Assembly (NCBI RefSeq): GCF_009915155.1
Contig: NZ_JAABLM010000001.1
Span: 62,001-126,000 of the forward strand
DNA from: Flavobacterium ichthyis
GTDB taxonomy: Bacteria; Bacteroidota; Bacteroidia; Flavobacteriales; Flavobacteriaceae
DNA: 64,000 nt
Direction: 5' to 3'
The position numbers were made by a program, and so were the translations under genes. A model generated the notes under the pieces. That model was given only the letters and a program-made list of their open reading frames with translations. It was not told the origin of the DNA and did no database searches. Each line of letters starts with the position of its first letter. Positions within the stretch are counted from its first letter, which is position 1. This document shows, piece after piece, positions 45,914 through 54,647 of this stretch.

Positions 45914-46111
45914 TTAGTTAGCTGGAGCAGCAGCAGGAGCAGCAACAGTGTCAACAGCAACAGTATCAACTGCAGGAGCAGCATCAACAGCTGGAGTTTC
46001 TTCAACTACAGTAGTTTCTTCAACAACTGGAGCTTCTTCTTTTGCAGTTTCTTTACAAGAAACAAATGCCATAGACGCAACTAATGCAAGGCTAAATACA
46101 ACTTTTTTCAT
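45914..46111 (-). CDS. Small Ala/Val/Glu-rich lipoprotein
   Basis: A 65-aa predicted lipoprotein: signal MKKVVFSLALVASMAFVSC with the lipidated Cys at 19. The mature part is only about 47 residues, made of Glu/Val/Thr then Ala/Pro/Val/Asp repeats (VVEETTVVEETPAVDAAPAV, VDTVAVDTVAAPAAAPAN) and is probably unfolded. Similar short lipoproteins are common in Flavobacterium; function is unknown. A good -7 box lies upstream and a terminator downstream, supporting that it is a real gene. The low-complexity tail makes homology searches weak. Confidence 0.8.
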   Translation of the reverse strand: MKKVVFSLALVASMAFVSCKETAKEEAPVVEETTVVEETPAVDAAPAVDTVAVDTVAAPAAAPAN

Positions 46112-46148
46112 CTTACTAAAATTATAAAGGTTAATTATTAATTCGGAG

Positions 46149-46156
46149 CAAAGATA
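46149..46156 (-). promoter_or_regulatory. -7 box of the small lipoprotein gene
   Basis: Read on the minus strand this is TATCTTTG, 37 nt before the ATG. Confidence 0.45.
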
Positions 46157-46365
46157 TAAATTTTTTAATATCTTAAAATATTTATCGAAATATTTTTTTC
46201 TATTTTTTAAAAATTAAATAACTAATTGATTTACAAAGTTTTGAATTTTAATTTAAAAAATTAATTGTATATTTATTCTTACAAAATATACTCTTGTTTT
46301 CAAACTTCGGAATAAATCATCGCTAAAATTATTCCTTTGCTAATCCAAATTAAAAATTTTGAGAA

Positions 46366-48498
46366 TTATTCAACCACTTTCATCTCGTCAACCAAGTGTT
46401 TTGCGCCAGCAAATTTATCGATGACAAACAATACGTATCGCATATCAACCATAATATTTCTGCAAATTGCTGGATCGTAATAAATATCACTCATCGTTCC
46501 TTCCCAAACTCGGTCAAAATTTAGTCCAATCAAGTTTCCTTTAGCATCAATTGCAGGACTTCCCGAGTTTCCTCCTGTGGTGTGATTGGTTCCAATAAAA
46601 TTTACCGCCAATTTTCCGTTTTTGCCATATCTTCCGTAATCCTTCTTGTTGTAAAGTTCAATTAGTTTTGCTGGAACATCAAACTCATAATCTCCCGGAA
46701 CATATTTTTCCATCACACCTTCTAAGTAAGTCGTGTGGTCATAGGTTACGGCATCGCTTGGGTTGTAACCTTGTACTTTTCCATAAGTCACACGAAGTGT
46801 ACTATTAGCGTCCGGGAAAATTCTGGCTTCTTTGGGACTTAATTCTAAAATTCCTTTCATGTACGTGCGTTGCAAAGCCGCAATTTTTAAATTAATTTCT
46901 TCATATTTTGGATTCACATCCGCAAAGAAAATATCGCTGATGGCTTTCACTACCTGAACACCTTTGTCGGCATTTAATTTTGCTAAAACCGTTTTGGCAT
47001 CGCCTTCCAACAATTCTTTAAAACCGTTATAACTTGTTAGTTTTGACTGACTGTAAATTTCTGAAGTCAATTTTTTATAATCCACATTTTTTAAAGAAAC
47101 AGGTACAAATTGTTGTGGAACTTTTGTCGCATACAATTCAATCAAACCTTCAAAAACTTTTTCGTCAACTTGAGCATTAAAATCTTTATAAAAATCGCCC
47201 ATTCCGGCAACCAAATTATTTTTTCTATCAGTAAAAGACTGTTCGCCTCGCATATTATAAATTTGCTCTAACTGATACAATCTGTAACCCGCCGAAAGCA
47301 ATTCAGTATTTCGCATCACCACTTCCATAAAATAATCACGGGCTAAAGAATATGGTGCAATTTCGTTGTAATATTTTTCAAAATCAGTAAATAAATTGCC
47401 GTATTCCGCTTGTTTTCCAGCTTTTTGAGCTTTCGCCAAAAAATCTTTTTCAAAATTTTTCTTAATCGCCACCGCATTAGATTTTTTCAAACCTTGGGTT
47501 TCGCCAATCCATTTTTTCCAATAATTGGCAATACTGGCATATTTCGAAGCATATTGAATTTTAATCGCGTTATCTTTTCGCATAAAAGCATCTGTGGCTT
47601 TCAAAGCGCGATCACGAACTTCAATTTTCGCTGGATTCAAGCTATTCACAATTTGCTCCACCGCCACACTTGGCAAATATTCCGTGGTTCTTCCGGGATA
47701 ACCAAAAACCATCGTAAAATCATTTTCTTTGACACCTTTAATTGATACCGGAAAAAAATGTTTCGGTTTGTATGGTACGTTGTCTTTGCTGTATTTTGCC
47801 GGACGATTATTTTTGTCAGCATAAATTCTAAACAACGAAAAATCTCCCGTATGTCGTGGCCAAACCCAATTGTCCGTGTCCGATCCAAATTTTCCAATAG
47901 ACGACGGTGGCGCTCCAACCAATCGCACATCCGGATAACTTTCTACCACAAATAAAATGTATTGATTGCCTTCATAAAAAGTCCTCACACGGTTTTCCTG
48001 CCAATCTTCTTTCGGAAAATTTTTAGTCACCAACGTAATATTTTGCTGAATTTTTTTATTCTTGTCAGCCTCGCTCGAAATTCCGGCAACGCCTTCTAAA
48101 ACCTGCGAGGTCACATCTTCAATTTTCACGATAAAAGTTACCTCCAAATCAGCATTTGGCAACTCATCTTCTTTTCGCATCGCCCAAAAACCGTTCGTTA
48201 AGTAATCATGTTCCACGGTAGAATGTGACTGGATTTCACCATAACCACAATGATGGTTCGTTAATAAAAGCCCCTGATCCGATATTACTTCCGAAGTACA
48301 ACCGCCGTTAAACTGCGGAACCGCATCTTTCAAACTCGATTTATTCACATCATAAATATCTGAGGCCGACATTTTCATCCCCAAATTTTTCATCTCCTTT
48401 TCGTTCATCCCTTTTAAAAGTGACGGAATCCACATGCCTCCTTGTTGGGCATTAACTGGCAAAAAAACCAAAAGAAGCAGTAATCTTAAAAATTTCAT
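46366..48498 (-). CDS. S46 family dipeptidyl-peptidase, DPP11-like
   Basis: A 710-aa periplasmic exopeptidase that releases dipeptides from peptide N-termini. Signal peptide: MKFLRLLLLLVFLPVNAQ. The chymotrypsin-like triad lies in LLTNHHCGYG (His82/83), TGDFSLFR (Asp219) and TGGNSGSPAID (Ser645). In the S46 family the residue 18 after the catalytic Ser sets specificity: Gly in DPP7 and Arg (Arg673 of P. gingivalis DPP11) in DPP11. Here it is Arg663 in GLNFDRVWEG, so cleavage after Asp/Glu is predicted. It is monocistronic, preceded by the dispersed repeat copy 2. Confidence 0.93.
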   Translation of the reverse strand: MKFLRLLLLLVFLPVNAQQGGMWIPSLLKGMNEKEMKNLGMKMSASDIYDVNKSSLKDAVPQFNGGCTSEVISDQGLLLTNHHCGYGEIQSHSTVEHDYLTNGFWAMRKEDELPNADLEVTFIVKIEDVTSQVLEGVAGISSEADKNKKIQQNITLVTKNFPKEDWQENRVRTFYEGNQYILFVVESYPDVRLVGAPPSSIGKFGSDTDNWVWPRHTGDFSLFRIYADKNNRPAKYSKDNVPYKPKHFFPVSIKGVKENDFTMVFGYPGRTTEYLPSVAVEQIVNSLNPAKIEVRDRALKATDAFMRKDNAIKIQYASKYASIANYWKKWIGETQGLKKSNAVAIKKNFEKDFLAKAQKAGKQAEYGNLFTDFEKYYNEIAPYSLARDYFMEVVMRNTELLSAGYRLYQLEQIYNMRGEQSFTDRKNNLVAGMGDFYKDFNAQVDEKVFEGLIELYATKVPQQFVPVSLKNVDYKKLTSEIYSQSKLTSYNGFKELLEGDAKTVLAKLNADKGVQVVKAISDIFFADVNPKYEEINLKIAALQRTYMKGILELSPKEARIFPDANSTLRVTYGKVQGYNPSDAVTYDHTTYLEGVMEKYVPGDYEFDVPAKLIELYNKKDYGRYGKNGKLAVNFIGTNHTTGGNSGSPAIDAKGNLIGLNFDRVWEGTMSDIYYDPAICRNIMVDMRYVLFVIDKFAGAKHLVDEMKVVE

Positions 48499-48813
48499 TT
48501 CGCTAATTATTGAAGTTTATAGTGGTCGCAAGTTACGATTTTTGCACAATAATGCTCGCATTTTAACGATTTCGGTATTTTTTTTAGGAGCAATCATGAA
48601 GCGTCGAGACAGGCATTTTCAGGAAAAGCAATTCCCGCTTTCCGCTACAATCTTTTTTCAATTTTGTTAAATTAAAAAAAGGATTTCCACTACAATCGGG
48701 GCTAAAGGAGAAAGGTTGGTGTTTTCTTGGAAACTTCTGGGAAGAGCGATAATAAAGAAGAACCGAAAAATTAAAGACCAAACCTCATAAATCGAGAATT
48801 ACAACATCTCCAA
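48499..48813. other. Intergenic stretch with dispersed repeat
   Basis: A 315-nt interval without a gene. About 130 nt is repeat copy 2 (48577-48706). The remainder is AT-rich and shows nothing else. Confidence 0.6.
48577..48706 (+). repeat. Dispersed flavobacterial intergenic repeat, copy 2
   Basis: Starts TTTTTAGGAGCAATC, has CCCGCTTTCCGCTACAATC in the centre and ends GGATTTCCACTACAATCGGG with GCTAAA. It has the same orientation as copy 1 and lies just past the 3' end of the helicase gene. Confidence 0.8.
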
Positions 48814-51270
48814 TCACTTCATATAAGAAGCCGTCATTTTCTTAATTCTTTCGGCTAAGGTTTCGCTGGATAATTTTTCCCGAAGTCGATCCGTGATAAT
48901 CGGAAAGCTGAACGGCGTGGGTTTTTGCGTTTGTTTCCAAATAATTTCTTGGCTGTTAATTCGTTCCAAAGCCTGTAATAATCGACCTTCTTCTAATTGA
49001 TGCTCAAAAGTTTCACGATACGCTTGCTGAAACAATAAATTGTCAGGTTCATAATCCCGGAAAACTTCAAATAATAATTGTGAACTGCTTTGCAAATGTT
49101 TCGTTTTAATCAATTTACCAGGAAAACCCGTAAAAACCAGCCCCGAAATCACTGCAATATCCCTAAATTTTCTCCTTGCCATTTCGGTAGCATTCAAGCT
49201 TTTTTGTAAATCATCATGCACATAATCTATTGAAAATAAATTGTTGTCCAACACCATTTGCATATCAACCTGCTGATCCGACAGCAACTCAAATCCATAA
49301 TCATTGTAGGCCAACGAAAAACTTATTGGTGAAAGCAAACTAATACGATAGGCCAGCAAACTTGCCAAAGCTTCATGTACAAATCTACCTTCAAACGGAT
49401 AAAATAGGGCATGAAAACCTTCTCGTGTTTTAAATGTTTCAATCAAAAATTCATTGACATTTGGTACAATTGATTCTTTTCGTTGCCGATTAAAAGTAGG
49501 TTGCATCGCTTGTAATTCTGGGGTTAAATTTGGCGTGTTAGCTTTATATAATTCTTGCCGTAATAATTCGCTCATTTGTGCCGAAAGCGCCAATCTTCCA
49601 CCCATCCAACTTACAATTTTTGCAGTTTTTGTATCAGATTTTTTCACTAAAACCTGCATATTTTTAATGGCGTATAATTCTAATTTTTTTCCGGCAAAAG
49701 TAAAAACGTCGCCTGGCTTTAGTTTTGAAACAAACCATTCTTCAATCGTTCCTATAAAACTACCGCCTAAAAATTTAACGTTCATCACGGCATCTCCCAC
49801 AATAGTTCCAATTTGCATTCGATGGTGCATGGCAATCATCCTGCTATTAATTTTAAAACGACCGTCTTCCTCGATTTCCACTTTTTTATATTCGTCATAA
49901 GCTTGCAAACTCTGGCTTCCGCGAACGATAAAATTTAAAATCCATTGCCAATTTTCATTTGTAATTCCTTGATAGCAAAAAGTTTTTTTGACTTCTTCAT
50001 AAATTTCCTTTGGAAAAAATCCATCGGAAACCGCCAAAGTATTCAGGTATTGTACCAAAACATCCCAACTATTCAGGTACGGAATGCGGTCTTCAACAAC
50101 GGTATTTTCGACTGCTTTTTTTAAAGCCGAAGCTTCAATCAACTCGATGGAATGTGTTGCCAAAAAATAAATATTACTTTCTTTCCCGGGTTGGTGACCG
50201 CTTCGTCCGGCACGTTGCAAAAATCGCGCAACACCTTTGGGACCGCCAACCTGAATGATCGTTTCCACCGGAGCAAAATCTACACCTAAATCCAAACTCG
50301 AAGTACAAACTACAACTTTTAATTCTTCATCCCGAATGGCTTGTTCCACCCAAAGTCGGGTTTCGCGATTGATGCTACCGTGGTGCATTGCCATTTCTCC
50401 GGCAAATTCCGGATATTTTTCTAACAAGCGCTGGAACCATAATTCGCAAGCCGATCGAACGTTAGTAAACAAAAGCGTCGTGCGACTTTTTTTGATGATT
50501 TTTGCAACTTCGTCAATGAGGTGCAAACCCATGTGTCCTCGCCACGGATAAGTTTCGATCTTATCTGGAATGACAGAAATCACGTTTATTTTTTTATGCA
50601 TTGAAGCTTTTATTAACACCGAATTATTAAAGGCTTCGGAACCAATTCCCAATAAAACTTGACGGGCTTGTTCCAGATTTCCAATGGTGGCAGAAATTCC
50701 CCAAATACGCATTTTTGGAGCGATTGTTTTAAGTCGGGAAAGTGCTAATTCCGTTTGAACGCCCCGTTTTGTGCCTAATAATTCGTGCCATTCATCAACT
50801 ACAATAGCAGAACAATCTTTAAAAATTTTTTCGTAACCTTTTGAAGCTAATAATAACTGTAAACTTTCGGGTGTGGTAACCAATAAATCAGGCATTTTAT
50901 CTTTTTGCCTGGCACGTTCACCTGCGGTTGTATCGCCAGAACGAATTCCTACCGTCATTCCAAGATTTAAGTCGTTCACCACACGTTCGGCTGATTGTTT
51001 AATTTCTACCGAAAGCGCTCGCAAAGGCGTAATCCAAATGGCTTTGAGTCCGGATTTTTTTTTGTTTAGATAATCAGGATTTTTTTTGATGTAATCGAGA
51101 ACAATTGGTAACCATAACGCGTAAGTTTTTCCGCTTCCTGTTGGAGCGTTAAGTAATCCATTTTTTCCTTGCAAAAAAGCCTTCCACGTTTGTGTTTGAA
51201 ACGGAAAAGGTTTCCAGCCTTGTTGATGGAACCAGTTATTTGCCAAGTCAAAAAGTTGTTCTATGTTCAT
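48814..51270 (-). CDS. Ligase-associated DNA damage response DEXH-box helicase (Lhr-like)
   Basis: An 818-aa superfamily 2 helicase of the ligase-associated repair module. Motif I is NAPTGSGKTYALWLP, motif II is AIVVDEWHELLG, motif III is WGISATIGN, and the C-terminal RecA domain has CTSSLDLGVDFAPVETIIQV and QRAGRSGHQPGKES (motif VI). The following winged-helix and Lhr-specific region extends to about residue 810. The protein is shorter than long Lhr (about 1500 aa), as expected for this bacterial group. It is followed on the minus strand by repeat copy 2 and preceded by the ligase gene. Confidence 0.92.
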   Translation of the reverse strand: MNIEQLFDLANNWFHQQGWKPFPFQTQTWKAFLQGKNGLLNAPTGSGKTYALWLPIVLDYIKKNPDYLNKKKSGLKAIWITPLRALSVEIKQSAERVVNDLNLGMTVGIRSGDTTAGERARQKDKMPDLLVTTPESLQLLLASKGYEKIFKDCSAIVVDEWHELLGTKRGVQTELALSRLKTIAPKMRIWGISATIGNLEQARQVLLGIGSEAFNNSVLIKASMHKKINVISVIPDKIETYPWRGHMGLHLIDEVAKIIKKSRTTLLFTNVRSACELWFQRLLEKYPEFAGEMAMHHGSINRETRLWVEQAIRDEELKVVVCTSSLDLGVDFAPVETIIQVGGPKGVARFLQRAGRSGHQPGKESNIYFLATHSIELIEASALKKAVENTVVEDRIPYLNSWDVLVQYLNTLAVSDGFFPKEIYEEVKKTFCYQGITNENWQWILNFIVRGSQSLQAYDEYKKVEIEEDGRFKINSRMIAMHHRMQIGTIVGDAVMNVKFLGGSFIGTIEEWFVSKLKPGDVFTFAGKKLELYAIKNMQVLVKKSDTKTAKIVSWMGGRLALSAQMSELLRQELYKANTPNLTPELQAMQPTFNRQRKESIVPNVNEFLIETFKTREGFHALFYPFEGRFVHEALASLLAYRISLLSPISFSLAYNDYGFELLSDQQVDMQMVLDNNLFSIDYVHDDLQKSLNATEMARRKFRDIAVISGLVFTGFPGKLIKTKHLQSSSQLLFEVFRDYEPDNLLFQQAYRETFEHQLEEGRLLQALERINSQEIIWKQTQKPTPFSFPIITDRLREKLSSETLAERIKKMTASYMK

Positions 51271-51432
51271 TTAAAAGTTTTTTAAAATTAACCGCAAAGA
51301 CCACAAAGTTTTTCGCAATCCCGAAGCTTCGGGACGCAAAGCTTTGGCGACTAAATCTAAATTACATCTTGCAAAGGCGCTAAGTCGCAAATTTCTTGTT
51401 TCTTTATTCTTTTTTCTTTCTTCTTCGCCCTA
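51271..51432. repeat. Degenerate intergenic repeats with a palindrome
   Basis: Contains imperfect CGCAAAG/CACAAAG units and the 16-nt perfect palindrome TCCCGAAGCTTCGGGA at 51319-51334 placed within them. No gene is seen. Confidence 0.5.
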
Positions 51433-53031
51433 CTAAACAATCATACTTTTCAAATCATCTATTGAATTTGCTTCGTCAATTTTTTTATCGGTTCGCCAAC
51501 GCAAAATTCTGGGGAAACGAGTGGCAACACCGCTTTTATGTCGATTAGAAAAAGAAATGCCTTCGAAACCAATTTCAAAAACTAATTTTGGTGTCACGCT
51601 TCTCACAGGACCAAAACGTTCGAGCGTATTTTTTTTTATAAAATCATCGACCATCCTAAATTCGGCATCGGTTAAACCAGAATAGGCTTTGGCAAAAGTG
51701 ACCAATTCACGTTCGCCGTTTTCGTTATTTTGCCACAAGGCAAAAGTGTAATCGGTGAACAAATTTGACCGTCGTCCGTGACCTCTCATCGCATAAGTTA
51801 AAACCGCATCAATACTCAACGGCTCGACTTTCCATTTCCACCAATCGCCTTTTTTTCGTCCAACTTGATAGGTTGAAAGTTTATGTTTGAGCATTAATCC
51901 TTCGCTTTTCATTTCTCGTGATTTCATCCTTTCTTCGCCAATTTGTTCCCAAGAATTAAAGGAAAATCTCTGCGAAAGCTGAATGGGTAAATTTTTATCC
52001 AATTTTAAAAATAGTTCTTCTAACAATTTTCGTCGTTCGATTAAAGGTAAATTCCGAATATCTTCCCCTTGCCATTCAAGTAAATCGTAGGCTCTGATGA
52101 TGATAGGCGATTTTTTTAGAACCGAAGCCGATACATTTTTTCGGCCAATTCTAGTTTGGAGGTCGTTAAAAGTGCCAATTTCGCCATTAAGAAACGGAAG
52201 TATTTCGCCATCAATCACAGTTCCATCAGGGATAATTGCTTTGAGTTCTTGAATTTCTGGATATTTATCGGTAACCAATTCTTCGCCTCGACTCCAAATA
52301 TAAATTTCGCCTTCACGGAAAATAGTTTGCGACCGTATGCCATCCCATTTGTGTTCCACGATCCAATCTTCGGGGTTTCCCAAATTTTGCACATCACCTT
52401 CCACGGGATAAGCCAGGAAAAAAGGATAAGGTTTAGAGAGATAATCGCTGTTTTTTTCATCAATTACCAATTCCTGAAACGAAATTTTTTGTGGATTCCA
52501 ATCACCCATTAATTTGTACGCCAAAACATCTTCATCCACTCTTGTTGCTTTGGAAAGAGCTCTGGTCATTAATTTCTGGCTTACGCCAATTCGAAAACTT
52601 CCGGTAATTAACTTGGTAAAAACAAAGCGTTCGTAATAGTTGAGCGTGAGCCAATTCTCGTGAAGATACTCGCGTTTTTCTTCGTCGGATTTTTTCTTGA
52701 GTTCGATGATTTCTTCCACAAATTCTGAGAGCGATTTCTCGAAATGATTTTCTCCAGCCGGAATGATTAACGCGATGGTTTCGGCTAAATCGCCGACAAT
52801 GTGGTAACTTTCTTCAAACAACCATAAGGGAATTTGTGCCAGCTCATTTGCCCATAATCGCAGTAAAGTGGTGTTTACCGGACGTGGTGGACGACGATGA
52901 GACAAAATAGCGATGGTCCATACTTTATCTGTATCAGAAGCATTTTTGAAATATTCGGTCAAGGCTTCCACCTTTACAGATGTTTTGTTGGAACTATCGA
53001 GGGTTTTTATAAGGTTGGCAAAATTTTTCAT
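51433..53031 (-). CDS. ATP-dependent DNA ligase (repair module ligase)
   Basis: A 532-aa ligase with an N-terminal DNA-binding region, then the nucleotidyltransferase domain. The adenylated lysine is in EHKWDGIRSQ (motif I, KxDGxR), followed by IWSRGEELV, VIDGEILPF (motif III/IIIa), SEGLMLKHKLSTYQVGRKKG (motif IV) and WWKWKVEPLSIDAVLTYA (motif V). The OB-fold with RSVTPKLVFEIGFEGISFS follows. The C-terminal signal HKSGVATRFPRILRWR is typical. It lacks the Ku-associated LigD nuclease and polymerase domains, so it is the stand-alone ligase of the Lhr-ligase-exonuclease-PdeM system. Central gene of the minus-strand cluster. Confidence 0.93.
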   Translation of the reverse strand: MKNFANLIKTLDSSNKTSVKVEALTEYFKNASDTDKVWTIAILSHRRPPRPVNTTLLRLWANELAQIPLWLFEESYHIVGDLAETIALIIPAGENHFEKSLSEFVEEIIELKKKSDEEKREYLHENWLTLNYYERFVFTKLITGSFRIGVSQKLMTRALSKATRVDEDVLAYKLMGDWNPQKISFQELVIDEKNSDYLSKPYPFFLAYPVEGDVQNLGNPEDWIVEHKWDGIRSQTIFREGEIYIWSRGEELVTDKYPEIQELKAIIPDGTVIDGEILPFLNGEIGTFNDLQTRIGRKNVSASVLKKSPIIIRAYDLLEWQGEDIRNLPLIERRKLLEELFLKLDKNLPIQLSQRFSFNSWEQIGEERMKSREMKSEGLMLKHKLSTYQVGRKKGDWWKWKVEPLSIDAVLTYAMRGHGRRSNLFTDYTFALWQNNENGERELVTFAKAYSGLTDAEFRMVDDFIKKNTLERFGPVRSVTPKLVFEIGFEGISFSNRHKSGVATRFPRILRWRTDKKIDEANSIDDLKSMIV

Positions 53032-53169
53032 TTTCTTTAAGTTACTAAGTAACTAAGTTTCAAAGTTGCTAAGTTTTTGTTTTTCACTAATCTCGAAGCT
53101 TTTGGAGCGAAGTCACAAAATTCTTTCACTTTTCTCTTTCTTCTTTTCTCTTTCTTCTTAATCTTACAT

Positions 53170-54189
53170 CTATTCTCTTTCCTCACTTTTACTTTCCATT
53201 TCGCCAGATTCTCCTTCGTATTGAGTATTTGCGGTTCGGGCATCGTACCCTAATTCTTGAAGGTAACGAGAAAAAATATCCGAATAACCGTGGGTACAAA
53301 TAATTTTTTCGGCTCCGGTGGCTTTGATGCTTTCCAGCAAACTTTGCCAATCACAGTGATCGCTTAATACAAATCCTCTGTCAATTGCTCTGCGTCGTCT
53401 TGCACCACGAAATGCCATCCAGCCGCTTGCGGTTCCGGTGACAAATGGTGTCATTTTTCTAATCCAAATACTTCCATGAGCACTTGGTGGCGCAATGACG
53501 ATATTACCCAAAATTTCTTCTTTTTTTGTTTCGCGGGTGATTAAGGTTGTGGGGGGTAAATCGATTAATGGTCGTAATACTTGCGTCATATTTTCGACGG
53601 CTCCATGGGTGTATATTTTGCCGATGGAAGTGTCGAGGTATTTGAGCAACCGTTGTGCTTTCCCCAATGTGTAACCAAATAAAACCGAGGTTCGACCATT
53701 AGATTTATTTTCGGCCCACCAATTATTGATGTCGGCAAACACTTCTTGTTGTGGTGTCCATTTAAAAGCGGGTAATCCAAAGGTACATTCAGTAATAAAA
53801 GCATGGCATTTGACAACTTCGTAAGGAGTGGCAATCCCATCATCTTCGGTTTTGTAATCTCCGGTGAAAACCCAAACTTCGCCTTTATATTCAACCCGAA
53901 TTTGTGCCGAACCAATGATATGACCTGCAGGATGAAGCGAAAATTTTACGCCGTTAATGGTAAAGGTTTCGTTCCAATTTTTTCCGGTGACGTTGATTTC
54001 TCCCAAACGATGGCGGATAATAGGAACATTAGTGTGATGCGTGATATAATTTTGATGCCCGAATCTGGAATGATCTGAATGGCCGTGAGTGATAATGGCG
54101 TTTTTCACGGGACGCCAAGGATCGAGATAAACATCAGCTTGATGGCAATAAATTCCTTTATCGTTGAAAGCGAGCAGCGGTTGTTTCAT
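53170..54189 (-). CDS. Ligase-associated DNA damage response exonuclease (MBL/beta-CASP)
   Basis: A 339-aa metallo-beta-lactamase fold nuclease of the SNM1 type. Metal motifs are THGHSDHSRFG, HPAGHIIGSAQI and FTGDYK, and the beta-CASP region has the acidic TECTFGLPAF, the Ser-Ala-His block SAHGSIWIRKM and SDHCDWQSLLES. The last part (IICTHGYSDIFSRYLQELGY) is conserved. The C-terminus has a short Glu/Ser-rich tail that looks disordered. It lies upstream of the ligase gene on the same strand, separated by about 138 nt of AT-rich sequence containing a degenerate copy of the CGAAGCTT palindrome. Confidence 0.92.
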   Translation of the reverse strand: MKQPLLAFNDKGIYCHQADVYLDPWRPVKNAIITHGHSDHSRFGHQNYITHHTNVPIIRHRLGEINVTGKNWNETFTINGVKFSLHPAGHIIGSAQIRVEYKGEVWVFTGDYKTEDDGIATPYEVVKCHAFITECTFGLPAFKWTPQQEVFADINNWWAENKSNGRTSVLFGYTLGKAQRLLKYLDTSIGKIYTHGAVENMTQVLRPLIDLPPTTLITRETKKEEILGNIVIAPPSAHGSIWIRKMTPFVTGTASGWMAFRGARRRRAIDRGFVLSDHCDWQSLLESIKATGAEKIICTHGYSDIFSRYLQELGYDARTANTQYEGESGEMESKSEERE

Positions 54190-54432
54190 TTTTTCGAGAA
54201 AAATTCTTGTTTATAAATTTAAGGTTAGATTTCATTTTTTGGAAATGAATTGTGGGAAGTTTAACTTTTTTAATCGGAAGTTTGGAGTAATTAGTTTTGG
54301 AGTTTGAAGCATAGAGTACAGAAAATGGAGTTTTTTTTGAAAATGAATTTTTTTTGAAACATTAAGAAGTTAATGATGTTGGGATTTAGAATTTTTTTAT
54401 TGGAATTTTCTTTCTAAATCACCAGACCTTGG

Positions 54433-54553
54433 TTTTAGCCCCGTCCCGAAGCTTCGGGAGAAGCGGAAATCCTCCCGCTTTTTTTTGCGGGAGATTGTAG
54501 CGGAAAGCGGGAACGACGATTAAATATTGCGAGAACGATTGTGCTCCTAAAAA
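54433..54553 (-). repeat. Dispersed flavobacterial intergenic repeat, copy 3 (inverted)
   Basis: Read on the minus strand: TTTTTAGGAGCACAATCG, then CCCGCTTTCCGCTACAATC, a CCCGC/GCGGG hairpin, GGATTTCC and GGGGCTAAAACC. The palindrome TCCCGAAGCTTCGGGA (54444-54459) interrupts its end. Confidence 0.82.
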
Positions 54554-54603
54554 TTAATAATGTATTGTGAAGCTGTGTTTTTCTGTTTTAGATAACGATT
54601 TTG

Positions 54604-54611
54604 TATCTTTG
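54604..54611 (+). promoter_or_regulatory. -7 box of pruA
   Basis: TATCTTTG fits TANNTTTG 36 nt before the pruA ATG; the -33 box is not clear. Confidence 0.4.
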
Positions 54612-54647
54612 GGAGCAAAATTTTGATAATTCTTAAAAATTTAAAAT

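Larger units (their letters stand above)
54190..54647. other. Intergenic stretch with dispersed repeat and pruA promoter
   Basis: A 458-nt gap without a gene. It holds repeat copy 3 and the pruA -7 box. The rest is AT-rich with nothing recognised. Confidence 0.7.

Noticed and set aside
45817..46005. Leu-rich minus-strand frame at the small lipoprotein
   Set aside because: It is the frame-shifted shadow of the Ala/Val/Glu repeats of the lipoprotein gene and runs into the terminator.
53037..53243. Small Lys/Glu-rich minus-strand frame between exonuclease and ligase
   Set aside because: It overlaps the exonuclease 3' end and consists of low-complexity intergenic sequence.
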